From Cellulomonas humilata (GTDB lineage: Bacteria > Actinomycetota > Actinomycetes > Actinomycetales > Cellulomonadaceae), in the NCBI RefSeq assembly GCF_013359775.1, contig NZ_JABMCI010000056.1, positions 118,003 to 182,002 of the forward strand: a stretch of DNA of 64,000 nt, written 5' to 3'. Numbering within the stretch: the first letter of the stretch is position 1; each line of letters starts with the position of its first letter. Of the stretch, positions 1 through 8,361 are shown one piece after another. The position numbers and the translations under genes are program-made. The notes under the pieces are model-generated. The model made no database searches and was not told the origin of the DNA. It saw only the letters and a program-made list of their open reading frames with translations.

Positions 1-228
1 CGGCTCGCCCTCGTCGGCATTGCAGACGACGTAGCGACGACCGTCGGGCGCATCCGCCTCCGCAGCGAGACGCCACTTCAGGCCCGTCGGGAAACCTGCA
101 CCACCGCGGCCGCGCATGCCGGAAGCGACCATCTGGTCGACCACCTCAGCCGGCGGCCTGCTGAGGGCCGCACGCAGGCCCGCCCCCGCCTCGACGGCGG
201 AGAGTGTCATCGGCGTGCGGACAGTCAC
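1..228 (-). CDS. NuoF/HoxF-family flavoprotein subunit, N-terminal part (runs off window)
   Basis: The first 76 codons of a protein of the NuoF / HoxF / formate dehydrogenase beta family, which bind FMN and NAD(H) and pass electrons between NAD and an Fe-S chain. The motif [16 protein letters not shown] followed by [10 protein letters not shown] is the family's glycine-rich nucleotide site. The CNADEGEP form looks more like NAD-linked hydrogenase or formate dehydrogenase subunits than complex I NuoF, which usually reads NADESEPG; that comparison is from memory. The GTG at 228 is preceded by a good GGGAGGTG ribosome site; an in-frame ATG lies 6 codons in. The rest lies left of the window, so the complex it serves cannot be decided. 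Confidence 0.75.
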   Translation of the reverse strand, partial: MTVRTPMTLSAVEAGAGLRAALSRPPAEVVDQMVASGMRGRGGAGFPTGLKWRLAAEADAPDGRRYVVCNADEGEP

Positions 229-465
229 GACGCACCTCCCACCGACCCAGATCGGTCGGCCCCTCACCTCCAGGCTAGGAACGCGCGGCGGCCGCTACCC
301 GGGCCGTTGGACCCCAATCCGGGCGCTGCCGAGCGGGGTCCGCGTCCCGTGTCGGCGGCCGCCGTCGCCCGAATCACCGGTGGGCGTCCCGCCGGGCACG
401 CTGGGCGAGTTGAGCGGTAGGAAGTGCCGGGTGAAGGCGCACCACAGTCGGGTACGTCCCCGAGT

Positions 466-483
466 CGACACCCGCTTTAGGAG
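466..483. repeat. attL core, direct repeat of tRNA-Arg anticodon region
   Basis: The 18 bp CGACACCCGCTTTAGGAG are identical to 15346-15363 inside the tRNA-Arg(CCT) gene, and the match ends sharply on both sides. With a tyrosine recombinase gene between the two copies, this is best read as the attachment-site core of the integrated element. Confidence 0.75.
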
Positions 484-565
484 TTCGATTCATCGGAACG
501 TTCGAAGCCCTGAACTGGGAAAATACATGCTGGTAGTTCTAGGAGCGCCGACGTTCCACGACTTC

Positions 566-588
566 TGCTGACCACACGCTGACCACGA
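566..588 (+). repeat. Arm-type repeat, left copy
   Basis: A 23-bp sequence built of two GCTGACCAC units 11 bp apart. It matches 15229-15251 at 22 of 23 positions. The two copies lie 82 and 94 bp from the att cores, inside the element, which is where arm-binding sites of a tyrosine recombinase are expected. The binding role is an inference. Confidence 0.55.
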
Positions 589-657
589 AAGAGTGCGGCG
601 ACGGACTAGCGCGGGGAGGTCGCACGCCGAGCAAGAGGCCAACGGTCCTCACCACTC

Positions 658-1117
658 CTACATCCGGTACCACTTGCCGAGCGACTCGTCGCTGTGCGGC
701 AGGTCAAGGTCGCGGTTCTCTGGATGGGTGGACAACCAGCCACGGATGCTCGACAGCCACTCATTCACGTCTTCGAGCAGGGCAACCTGTCTGTGGATGT
801 AAGTACGGTCGGTGACGTTGGCCCTAAGTGCATGCGCCGGCCCCTGTCGTGCTGCTCGGATGTTCCGCATCGGCTCCATCACCGCCCTTGCGGCATCCGG
901 CCGGACTCGCTTCGTCACCATGAGAGCCTGCATACGGCCCAAAGTCCCGAGGCTTTCCGCGGCAGCGTTCTGCTTCGGAGCTCCTGCGGAAGACAGCGCC
1001 TTGCCGTCCATGTTCTCCGAAAGCAATTTGTCGAGCTGGTGAACGAACTCGTCCCAGTCGCGCTGAGACGGCCGAAGCAGCCATCCCAACTCTCGAGGCC
1101 GACTGGTCGTCCTGAAC
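658..1117 (-). pseudogene. 3' half of a gene split by the IS21-family transposon
   Basis: The reading frame runs from the transposon junction to a stop at 658 and encodes about 150 residues, with a region reading RPSQRDWDEFVHQLDKLL and a C-terminus KWYRM. The first stop upstream lies in the transposon end, so the frame has lost its own start; a TTG at 1089 is the only start-like codon and I do not believe it. When the transposon and one copy of the 5-bp duplication are removed, this frame continues directly from the 4606-5481 frame (ALF joined to RTTSRPRELGWLLRP). It is therefore the C-terminal third of that protein. Function unknown. Confidence 0.7.
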
Positions 1118-1173
1118 TGTCAACGACGGCTGAATCCTGAGCAGGTATCGACGGCTGAAAACTGAGCAGGTCG
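1118..1173 (+). repeat. Left terminal repeat of IS21-family transposon
   Basis: It begins TGTCAA and continues with two 25-bp units of the form CGACGGCTGAANNCTGAGCA. The right end (4573-4628) shows the same layout in inverted orientation, with 19/25 and 18/25 matches unit for unit. Multiple short terminal repeats are typical of IS21-family ends. TGAAC immediately outside (1113-1117) is the target duplication. Confidence 0.75.
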
Positions 1174-1258
1174 GCCGTGTGCGATTGGGGTGTCATGGCC
1201 GCTCTGCGATCTGTGCGGTCATGCCGACGGGCGGACGACTGGCCGGTCTGGGCGGCCG

Positions 1259-1831
1259 CTACGTGGTCGCTGCGATCTTCTGTGCGACGGTGGCAGGCAG
1301 CGGATAGGGGCGTTCGTCTGGCAGGGGGTCCAGGCCGCGGCGGCGGCGTTCAAGGGTTCCGGTGATGTCCTCGATACCGCGGGTCCACTCGGTGACGTAG
1401 CGAGCGACGGCCGACCCGGACAGCCCCAGCTGGAGTGAGCGGTGCGCTTGGGGTTGACCGTCGAGCGTGCGTTCCGGGTCCCACTGGACGCGCGTCGGGC
1501 AGTCCCCGAGCTGTTCTCGCCAGGTGTCGTGATCGGCGTGCAGCGTCGGCTCGAAGTGACTCAGGCACGATTCGCTCAGGGCCTCCTCGAACCCCGCTCG
1601 ACTCATCCGGACTGCAAGAACCCGTTCCTGACCGGGCTTGGACGCCCAGCCCGACCGGTACATCATCCACAGAAAGGACGGCTTGACCCACGTCATCCGG
1701 CTGAGGCTGAAGGGGGCGACGAACCTGCCGGCCGAGAGGGCCGCCTCGGCGATCTCGTGGCTGAAGGCTTGGTAGACGGTGATCGACTCGGCGTCGAAGG
1801 ACGCACGTACCTGCCTGACCGGCGGAGTCAC
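1259..1831 (-). CDS. DUF4291 family protein
   Basis: A 190-aa protein matching the DUF4291 family over nearly its whole length: the N-terminal pattern RASFDAESITVYQAF, then APFSLSRMTWVKPSFLWMMY, then GLSGSAVARYV toward the C-terminus. The biochemical role of the family is not known to me. The length is usual for the family. The GTG start at 1831 overlaps the stop of the upstream 179-aa gene by 4 bases (GTGA), which suggests translational coupling. It is the distal passenger of the IS21-type transposon. Longer versions of this frame extend upstream through the neighbouring gene and are not credible. Confidence 0.75.
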   Translation of the reverse strand: MTPPVRQVRASFDAESITVYQAFSHEIAEAALSAGRFVAPFSLSRMTWVKPSFLWMMYRSGWASKPGQERVLAVRMSRAGFEEALSESCLSHFEPTLHADHDTWREQLGDCPTRVQWDPERTLDGQPQAHRSLQLGLSGSAVARYVTEWTRGIEDITGTLERRRRGLDPLPDERPYPLPATVAQKIAATT

Positions 1832-2367
1832 TGACGCAGCCACGCCGCAAGCACTTCCACCGGCGCGGTCGCCGACGGGACGTCGGCGAAGAACGATCCC
1901 GACCGCCACTGCTGCGCAGTTGACTCCATGTCGCCGTTCCACTCGCCGTTGACCCACGCGAGCAGGTCCTGAAGACCCGCTGAACGCGCGAACTCGGCCG
2001 TCGCGGCAACCCCCTGGGGGGCAAGGAACACGGAGTCGATGTAGCAGTGGGTATCGAAGTTGATGCTCTTCGCACGCCAGACCAAAGCGCTGTCCTCGGC
2101 CCGGCCGACCATGAAGAGCAGCCAACAGCACGCAAGGAGCACGTCGCCGCATCCGTCCCCCGAGTCCTCCACGGCCGCGGTCTCTCGACGGGTTAGCTCC
2201 GCGATCAGGGGTGCATCCGAAGGGGCGAAGCTCGACAGCAGCGCAGCCGCCAAGGCCGCACGCACGACCTCGTCGGGGAAGTCGTCCGAAACGGGCCAAT
2301 GGGGCCGTGCGTCAGCGGCGGCCAGCATCGTCCTCGCCGACTCCAACAGCTCCAAACCCGTGGTCAC
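1828..2367 (-). CDS. Hypothetical protein, transposon passenger
   Basis: A 179-aa protein I do not recognise. It is acidic and largely helical in appearance, with a Cys/Trp-rich stretch DVLLACCWLLFM near residue 80 and a conserved-looking segment INFDTHCYIDSVFL near residue 110. No signal peptide. GTG at 2367 is preferred because GGCAGG lies 8 nt upstream; an in-frame GTG at 2373 has its Shine-Dalgarno too close. It lies 113 bp downstream of istB and overlaps the DUF4291 gene by 4 bases, so the two passengers form a pair that may be transcribed with istAB. Confidence 0.65.
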   Translation of the reverse strand: MTTGLELLESARTMLAAADARPHWPVSDDFPDEVVRAALAAALLSSFAPSDAPLIAELTRRETAAVEDSGDGCGDVLLACCWLLFMVGRAEDSALVWRAKSINFDTHCYIDSVFLAPQGVAATAEFARSAGLQDLLAWVNGEWNGDMESTAQQWRSGSFFADVPSATAPVEVLAAWLRQ

Positions 2368-2480
2368 GGACACAGCCTGCCAGCAGTCAGACAAGGGCGG
2401 GCGGCTCCCCGCCGCGCGCCCGTGCGCTGCGCCGTCCGGTGCGAGCTGTCGCACCCCCAGCCGAAATAGGACAGGTCGAG

Positions 2481-3287
2481 TCAGTTGTCGCGGTCTTTGG
2501 CGAGTAGTTCGCGGCGGGCGCGGGTGCGGTAGGACTCGCCGGCCAGGGTCAGGACTTCGGCGTGGTGGACGAGTCGGTCGATCATTGCGGCGGCGACGAC
2601 TTCGTCGCCGAAGACCTCGCCCCATCGGCCGAAGGGCAGGTTCGAGGTGACCATGATCGAGCCTTGTTCGTAGCGGGAGGCGACGAGCTGGAAGAACAGG
2701 TTCGCGGCGTCGTGGTCGAAGGGGATGTAGCCGACCTCGTCGATGATGATCAGCCGGTAGCGGCGGATCTTCTTCAGCTCGGCCTCCAGTGCCCCGCCGT
2801 GGTGCGCGGCTGCGAGGCGGGCGATCCAGTTGGTGGCGGTGTCGAACAGCACGGAGTAGCCGGCCTGGGCGGTCTTGATGCCCAGGCCGATGGCCAGGTG
2901 GGTCTTGCCGATCCCGGGCGGGCCAAGCAGGACCACGTTCTCGGCCTTGGGCACGAACGTGACGGTGGCCAGGTGCGCGAGCAAGTCCTTCCTGAGTGAG
3001 GGCAGGTGCTCGAGGTTGAAGTCCTCCAGGGTTTTGACCGCCGGGAAGTGCGCGGTGCGGATCCGCATGATCGACCCGGCGGACTCCCGGTCGGCGACCT
3101 GACGTTCCAGGACCGCGGCCAGATACTCCTCATGCGACCAGTTCTCCGAGCGGGCCAGGTCGGCCAGGTCGGCCCAGGTCCGACCGATCGTGGGGGTCTT
3201 CAGGACCCGGGTCAGGTAGGCGAGCTTGGACCCCAGCTGGTCGGGTCGTGGTGCGTCGCTCTTGGCGGTCCTGGTCGTGGTGGTCAT
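2481..3287 (-). CDS. istB: IS21-family helper ATPase IstB
   Basis: The AAA+ ATPase that assembles with the IstA transposase in IS21 transposition. 268 aa, of normal length. Walker A GPPGIGKT is at about residues 122-129 and Walker B LIIIDEVG at about 179-186, followed by a sensor-like VTSNLPFGRWGEVFGD. The N-terminal 100 residues are the helical IstA-contact/DNA-binding region. The ATG at 3287 overlaps the istA stop by 4 bases (ATGA), the classic istAB arrangement. No frameshift or missing motif is visible, so it appears intact. Confidence 0.93.
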   Translation of the reverse strand: MTTTTRTAKSDAPRPDQLGSKLAYLTRVLKTPTIGRTWADLADLARSENWSHEEYLAAVLERQVADRESAGSIMRIRTAHFPAVKTLEDFNLEHLPSLRKDLLAHLATVTFVPKAENVVLLGPPGIGKTHLAIGLGIKTAQAGYSVLFDTATNWIARLAAAHHGGALEAELKKIRRYRLIIIDEVGYIPFDHDAANLFFQLVASRYEQGSIMVTSNLPFGRWGEVFGDEVVAAAMIDRLVHHAEVLTLAGESYRTRARRELLAKDRDN

Positions 3288-4555
3288 CTGTGCTCCTTGG
3301 TCATCGGCCCGGTTCGTGGTGGGCCTGGGTCGAAGTCGACGCCGAACAGGGCGTCGTAGTCCGGCAGCGCCCGGATCGCGACGACGTGCCCGTCGAGGTG
3401 GGACCGGGTGGCCTGGGTGCGGCGGCGCTGGGCCAGGTCCGCGCGCAGCAGCCGGGCGGTCTCGCGGTGGGCAGGGTCGGTGATCGTGGCCGCGTGAGCC
3501 CAGCACCGGTCGTGGTCGGCCACGACCTGCCCGGCGCAGGTGGCCACGACCCGGGCGGGTGTCGCGAGGACGTCGACGAACCGGCCGATCGCCCGCGGGT
3601 CCACCGAGTAGTCGCACGACCCGATCCGCACGTAATAGTCGCGGGCCAGGCGGACCCGGTTCGTCAGCCCGACGGCCGGGGCGACCGGCGGCAGCGTGAC
3701 CATCGCGGCCTTGTCGACCGCCCACCGGTCGACCGGTCGGGCGCCGATCGAGCGCAGGTGGCGGGTGTTGGCCCGCTGCGCCAACCACTGGGTGAGCTGG
3801 GTGTTGAAGTCGAACGGGGAGGTGAACGTGCGCCCGGGCAGGAACGAGGTCTCGAAGAACCCGTTGCGCCGCTCGACCAGGCCCTTGAACTCCGGATCCC
3901 TGGCTGGGGCGAGCTTGATCCGGACCCCGAGCGTCCCGGCGAACCCGGCGGCCTCGGCGGTCAGCTTGCCCGTCCCGCCGATCGCGGACTCCCGGTCCCA
4001 GACCAGCGTCCGCGGGCAGGCGCCCCAGCTGGTGGTCGCCTCCCACATCCCGGCCAGGATGTCCCCGGCCTTGCGCGAGGGGATCATCAGCGCGTCGGTG
4101 ACCCGAGAGTATCCGCAGGTCATCGCGAGCACGGGCAAGATCCGTTCCTGGCCGGCGCCGACCGGGATCGCCACCGGTGGGAACCACAGATCACACTGCG
4201 CGACCTGCCCCGGGTCGTACTCGACCCGATCGGCCGGATCCGGCGGGACGAACAACGGGCGCAGCTGGCGGACCCGGTCCTTCAAGACCGTCAACGACCG
4301 ATCCCACCCGATCCGCTCGGCGAGCACCGTGGCCGGCATCGTCGGGAACTCCGCCAGCAGCAGCCGGATGGCGGGCTCCACCGCATCCACGCTCGAGCCC
4401 GCCGGCGTCCGCTCGTACTTCGGCGGACGATGCGAGGCCAACGCCTTGGCCACCGTGTTCCGCGAGATCCCCAACCGCCTGGCGATCCCCGCCTGCGAGA
4501 TGGCCTCCGACCGATGCAGCCGACGAATCTCGGCCCAGTTCTCCACAGTGATCAC
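3284..4555 (-). CDS. istA: IS21-family transposase IstA
   Basis: A DDE transposase of 423 aa. An N-terminal helix-turn-helix (about residues 18-40, ISQAGIARRLGISRNTVAKAL) binds the terminal repeats. Catalytic acidic residues are visible at about D122 (QCDLWFP), D187 (LVWDRES) and E228 (EFKGLVERRNGFFE). The C-terminal domain contains the usual YSVDPRAIGR segment. The GTG at 4555 is chosen because the longer frame would begin inside the terminal repeat. It overlaps istB by 4 bases. The gene looks intact, so the transposon may still be active. Confidence 0.93.
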   Translation of the reverse strand: MITVENWAEIRRLHRSEAISQAGIARRLGISRNTVAKALASHRPPKYERTPAGSSVDAVEPAIRLLLAEFPTMPATVLAERIGWDRSLTVLKDRVRQLRPLFVPPDPADRVEYDPGQVAQCDLWFPPVAIPVGAGQERILPVLAMTCGYSRVTDALMIPSRKAGDILAGMWEATTSWGACPRTLVWDRESAIGGTGKLTAEAAGFAGTLGVRIKLAPARDPEFKGLVERRNGFFETSFLPGRTFTSPFDFNTQLTQWLAQRANTRHLRSIGARPVDRWAVDKAAMVTLPPVAPAVGLTNRVRLARDYYVRIGSCDYSVDPRAIGRFVDVLATPARVVATCAGQVVADHDRCWAHAATITDPAHRETARLLRADLAQRRRTQATRSHLDGHVVAIRALPDYDALFGVDFDPGPPRTGPMTKEHR

Positions 4556-4572
4556 ACCCCAAGCCGTACTCC

Positions 4573-4628
4573 CGGGGTGCTCAAGATTCACCCGTCGATT
4601 ACGGCTCAGTGTTCAGGCGTCGTCGACA
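4573..4628 (-). repeat. Right terminal repeat of IS21-family transposon
   Basis: Read on the minus strand it begins TGTCGACGACGCC and contains two 25-bp units resembling those at 1118-1173. TGAAC at 4629-4633 directly outside is the second copy of the target duplication. The end supplies the premature stop codon for the interrupted gene. Confidence 0.75.
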
Positions 4629-5481
4629 TGAACAGGGCCGTTCCGAACGCGTTCTCCCAGAGGTAGTTGATGTTCTCCATCTCGGCGACCATCCGATGGA
4701 ACGGCCCACTCCCGTCGGGCCAGTGCCCCATCTGCATCCCAAACCACACCGGGTGCGGCTCAAGGCCGTCGTCCGGCACTTGGTAGGTCTTCCACCGTTG
4801 CTGATGCTCAGCCGTGAGCTGGGCCAGGTCTCGATAGAACGCTGCGACGCGGCGAATCACCGGCGACGTAGGATCATTCCTGTCATACGCACTGAGGTCG
4901 TAGGCGAACCCGATGTGGCTGAGACTGACTTTGTCGCGCTCGGGCTCCGTGCTGTCGAAGTAGACCTCGTCGCTGACTCCCATGTCGGCACCAAAGTCGT
5001 CGAATCCAAAGCTGTACCGCGGATCATTGCGGTACGGCTCGAGAACCCCAAAGTCGAAGTACGCGAGTTCAAGCGCGCCACGTCCGCGGGCGAGGGCAGT
5101 CTCATAGGGCCGACCAACGAACCGCCTCGGAAGACGAACGCCCTTCATGCCGAGCTCCGTCGGGTACAGGCATACCCCGAACCCGTCGGAGAGCGCCTCA
5201 AGCGAGCCGACTTGTTGCTCGCGCGTCCGTCGGGACGCCCACGGCCGAATGTGCGGATTGGGGAAGTCTTCGTCGGACACCACCTGCAGACGCCCGTCAC
5301 GAACCAGATTGGCAGCGCTGTCGCGGACGATCTCGGCGGTGCGTCTGTCGATGAACAGGCCGTTGAAGTCGCCGGATTCGAGGTACTTCGACCGCACTGC
5401 CTTGAGCAGCACCTCGTCGATGGTCAGCTCGGGTGTCCGTCGCGCTTCGCCATCGGTCACGCAGCGCACGGTACTACTCAC
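4606..5481 (-). pseudogene. 5' half of a gene split by the IS21-family transposon
   Basis: The frame opens at 5481 and encodes about 284 native residues before entering the transposon end, where eight foreign residues (MSTTPEH region) and a stop follow. I do not recognise a named family. Visible features are an N-terminal segment ELTIDEVLLKAV, an acidic middle with YFDSTEPERDKVSLSHIGFAYDL, and a C-terminal GHWPDGSGPFHRMVAEMENI. The missing C-terminus is found at 658-1117; joined, the protein would be about 435 aa. It is divergent from the 868-aa gene at 5580 with a 98-bp shared upstream region, which hints at a functional pair. Confidence 0.7.
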
Positions 5482-5579
5482 GCACGACGAGCTCGGGCTC
5501 TCAGACCCCGGGGAAAGGTTGGCGTAGAGGTGGCCCTAGGACATGCGGAGGCTGTGAGGGCCTGTGATCTCATTGGCCC

Positions 5580-8186
5580 GTGACCGCCAAGAAGCATCAG
5601 AGCAAGCGAGGAACACGGCCGGGCCGGCAGGGACGCCGGACCGGAACTCCCGACCGCCATGCGGCGACAGTCATGCGGTCTATGAACGACATGTTCGAGG
5701 CAGCGGCTGCGTTCCTGGACGCGCCGGATCCGGTTGACGCACTGGAGAAGGCGCTCGACGAGACTACGAGTGAAGTCGCGGAGCGACTGGCTGGAGCGGA
5801 CCCAATCAGGCTCATCGAAGTCGCGAGGGTCGCCTGCCTTCCATGGTCCTTCCCCGGGGCGTCGACGCCCTCGGACGTTGAAGCGGCTCCAGCGCTGGCC
5901 GAGCTCCTCGCACTTGTCGCACTAACGTCTGGTGAGCTCGACGACGACCCCCGAGATGACGCGTCGGCCGGTCCCCGCCCAGCCTGGGCTCGGGCCGAGC
6001 GGGCGCCACGCGCGAATGACACAGCCACCGGGCAGCCGCTAACCGACCAGGTTCAGAATGCATTACCATTCCTCCAAAAGCTCCTTCATCTCAGCCAAAT
6101 CCGTAGCATGGTGAGTATTGACCCTCAAGACGGATTCGCGCGCATCGCAGCAATGGTCCAGAGCGCGGAGTTATGGGTTCGCAACTCGTCGTATCCGGAT
6201 GCTGTCGAAGAATCGCTGCGGGAGCTCTTCGACGAACCGAGCGTCGTGACGACCCTTGTAGAGTCTCTCGGTTTCAATGCCACCCAGGCGATTGCCACAC
6301 TCGAGGCGTGCCACTCTCTGCAAGTAGAGAGCCTCAATCGCCGCATGCATACAATGTTTGACAAAATGGAGAAAGAGTATCGAGCCAGCTCGGGTGGGCG
6401 ACCGGATCCCAAAACTGTAGCTCGGCTTCGGGAGGATTGGCTTTCTGCTTGGGAGCCGACGGTCGAAATGGCGACCGTATCGGCAGGTGACATCGGGGCT
6501 CGGGTCGGCATCTCGGAAGAAACTGTCGTTGCCGTCATGAAGCATTTCTCCTTCCAGCCCGACGGATTACAGCCGAGAATCGCCGTCGAACGGTTCACCG
6601 AAGGCAGCAGTCCCCTACGAATACGACCCGTTATCGCCGCACCAAACGGACGCTTCCTCCTTATACACAATGGCCTCGTTCCCACGGCGGTGCGGGAGTC
6701 TCTCGAGTCGGCGCTCAAGAGCACGGCTGTCTGGGAAGTCTTCCAGTCGAACCGCGGCAGGCTCCTAGAACGCCGCACACACGACGCTTTGGCGCGTGCA
6801 CTACCGGACGCGATTTACCGCGATGGCTTTCAATACTTCGTTCCCGCGGACGACGCGGAGGCTGCCTCGTCGGTTCCGGGGAAGTACACGAAGCGGGTCG
6901 AGGGCGACCATCTAGTCATCCAGGATGATGTCGCGATCATAGTCGAGGATAAGGCCGTCGCAATGGCCGCTAGTTCGCGTGCAGGAAACTCCAAGCGCCT
7001 CCGCAAGGATCTCGTGGGCATCGTGACCAGGGCCGCCGAACAGGCGGGTAGGCTTCAGGACTGCATAGAACGCGACCGTGGCTTGCGGATACATGGCGAA
7101 GGATGGCTCGACCTCTCGCACATTAGAGAGATCCATACAATCGCGGTTAGCCTTGACGACCTACCGTATATCTCAACAGCAACGGCAGAATTGGTGAAGG
7201 CGCAGTTTCTTGACAGCGGACACATTCCTTGGACGGTGTCCATTCATGATCTCGACTTGATCACTGATCTCATAGGCCGCCCAGCAGAGTTCTTGTTGTA
7301 CCTTCAACGGCGTCGCGACCCGGAAGCAACTGTTTACTACACCGCGCCCGACGAGCTTGATCTGTTCCTGTATTTCTTCGAAGCTGGTCTCTACGTCGAG
7401 CCGGATCCAGACGAGGCACGAAAGGTGCTTCCGTTCCTCCCGCCCCCAACGACGGCCGAGCGGCGACGGCGTCGCGGTCAGGTGCCGGCGCTGATTACAA
7501 GTCGGACGGATGAGCTCGATAACTGGCACTACTCGGTGAGCGGATCGGCAGATCAAAGCGCAAATCGTGACGGTCTTTCTGGCAAGCAGCCTAAAGAGGA
7601 AACGAGCGCAGGACCTTCCATCTTCGCCCCAAAGCCAAAGATGACGCCTAGTCCGCTGACCTCGTTGATTGACGCGATCTACTCCGACAAGCAGTACGGC
7701 AGGCTGAGCATTGGCGCGATGCTTCTATCTGGCTCGTCGGAGTTCCAGAGCAAGTTGGCGCGTATCCCACGGCAACTGCTGGAGAATCCCCGAAGCGATG
7801 GTCGCGAACGGACCGTTACTATTCCCCTTGGCACCAATCGGGAAAACGCATGGCTTCTAGTGTGGGCTACCCGACCGATCGGTCGGGACGCGCGCGACTT
7901 TGAAGCGGACATGCGCGACTACCTTCGGACTAAGAAGCATCAGCTCGGCTTGCGGCGCGGGGTAATTCTCGCATTCGACCAAGCCACGAAGGTACTCGCC
8001 GGCGTCTACTACGACGGCCATGAAGGACCTCTCGAACCCCGACTCGAAGCACGCCTTTCCGAGCTGAAGCCCATCGAGGCGATGCAAGGATGGGCGCCTC
8101 CCTCGCCGCCGAAGTCCCGCGCAGGCTCCGGACGCCGAAACACCCGGGGCAACAAGAGTCGCAGAGCGAGGAAGGGGCGGAGATAG
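5580..8186 (+). CDS. Large protein with PD-(D/E)XK-like nuclease motif
   Basis: An 868-aa protein of unknown function. The first 120 residues are Lys/Arg-rich then helical. Around residues 400-470 there is a segment with ERRTHDALARAL, then VIQDDVAIIVEDKAVAM, that fits the E...D-X(n)-E-X-K pattern of restriction-like PD-(D/E)XK nucleases. The extreme C-terminus is strongly basic (GRRNTRGNKSRRARKGRR), suggesting nucleic-acid binding. No membrane segment or signal. Base composition in its middle is visibly more AT-rich than its neighbours, consistent with foreign origin. It is divergent from the interrupted gene at 5481. A role in defence against invading DNA is inference from motif and context only; GTG/ATG starts nearby are possible. 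Confidence 0.6.
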   Translation: MTAKKHQSKRGTRPGRQGRRTGTPDRHAATVMRSMNDMFEAAAAFLDAPDPVDALEKALDETTSEVAERLAGADPIRLIEVARVACLPWSFPGASTPSDVEAAPALAELLALVALTSGELDDDPRDDASAGPRPAWARAERAPRANDTATGQPLTDQVQNALPFLQKLLHLSQIRSMVSIDPQDGFARIAAMVQSAELWVRNSSYPDAVEESLRELFDEPSVVTTLVESLGFNATQAIATLEACHSLQVESLNRRMHTMFDKMEKEYRASSGGRPDPKTVARLREDWLSAWEPTVEMATVSAGDIGARVGISEETVVAVMKHFSFQPDGLQPRIAVERFTEGSSPLRIRPVIAAPNGRFLLIHNGLVPTAVRESLESALKSTAVWEVFQSNRGRLLERRTHDALARALPDAIYRDGFQYFVPADDAEAASSVPGKYTKRVEGDHLVIQDDVAIIVEDKAVAMAASSRAGNSKRLRKDLVGIVTRAAEQAGRLQDCIERDRGLRIHGEGWLDLSHIREIHTIAVSLDDLPYISTATAELVKAQFLDSGHIPWTVSIHDLDLITDLIGRPAEFLLYLQRRRDPEATVYYTAPDELDLFLYFFEAGLYVEPDPDEARKVLPFLPPPTTAERRRRRGQVPALITSRTDELDNWHYSVSGSADQSANRDGLSGKQPKEETSAGPSIFAPKPKMTPSPLTSLIDAIYSDKQYGRLSIGAMLLSGSSEFQSKLARIPRQLLENPRSDGRERTVTIPLGTNRENAWLLVWATRPIGRDARDFEADMRDYLRTKKHQLGLRRGVILAFDQATKVLAGVYYDGHEGPLEPRLEARLSELKPIEAMQGWAPPSPPKSRAGSGRRNTRGNKSRRARKGRR

Positions 8187-8361
8187 CCCGGGTCGCTCCC
8201 GGCTCAGGCCTCTCCCCTATGCCTCCCCAGGAGAGAAGGTCGTGCATCGGACGGCCTCGCAGCGTCGTGCCGTAGTGCCTGGTATCGCGTCCGTGGAGCC
8301 CGGTCACCGACGAGGTGCAAGAAGAGTCGAGGCTGTGATCGATGGTGGTGTGGTCGGACCG

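Larger units (their letters stand above)
229..657. other. Intergenic region carrying the left attachment site
   Basis: I see no supportable gene here. The stretch holds the upstream region of the NuoF-like gene, the 18-bp att core at 466-483 and an arm-type repeat at 566-588. Sequence just left of the core has a short GC hairpin but does not resemble the 3' half of tRNA-Arg, which would be expected if this were a simple integration into that tRNA gene. Confidence 0.6.
1118..4628 (-). mobile_element. IS21-family transposon with two passenger genes
   Basis: Both outer ends start TGTCRACGACG, each carries a two-unit 25-bp repeat, and the element is flanked by the direct duplication TGAAC at 1113-1117 and 4629-4633. 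Deleting the 3511-bp element plus one TGAAC restores an open reading frame across the junction, which is strong evidence for a single insertion. Besides istA and istB it carries a 179-aa unknown and a DUF4291 protein, all on the minus strand in the order istA, istB, unknown, DUF4291. An ordinary IS21 ends shortly after istB, so the extra 1.3 kb is unusual. Confidence 0.75.

Noticed and set aside
593..1196. Plus-strand and alternative minus frames over the 3' gene fragment
   Set aside because: Overlap the better-supported minus frame that rejoins with 4606-5481.
1259..2299. 346-codon version of the DUF4291 gene
   Set aside because: The extra N-terminus lies antisense-free but out of frame over the 179-aa gene; DUF4291 homology begins just after GTG 1831.
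2447..4628. A short IS21 element ending at TGTCGCACC (2447)
   Set aside because: No terminal 25-bp repeats at 2447 and no flanking duplication with 4629; the true left end at 1118 has both.
3248..4666. 472-codon plus-strand frame opposite istA
   Set aside because: Antisense of the transposase; composition is repetitive Arg/Gly/Asp and no domain is visible.
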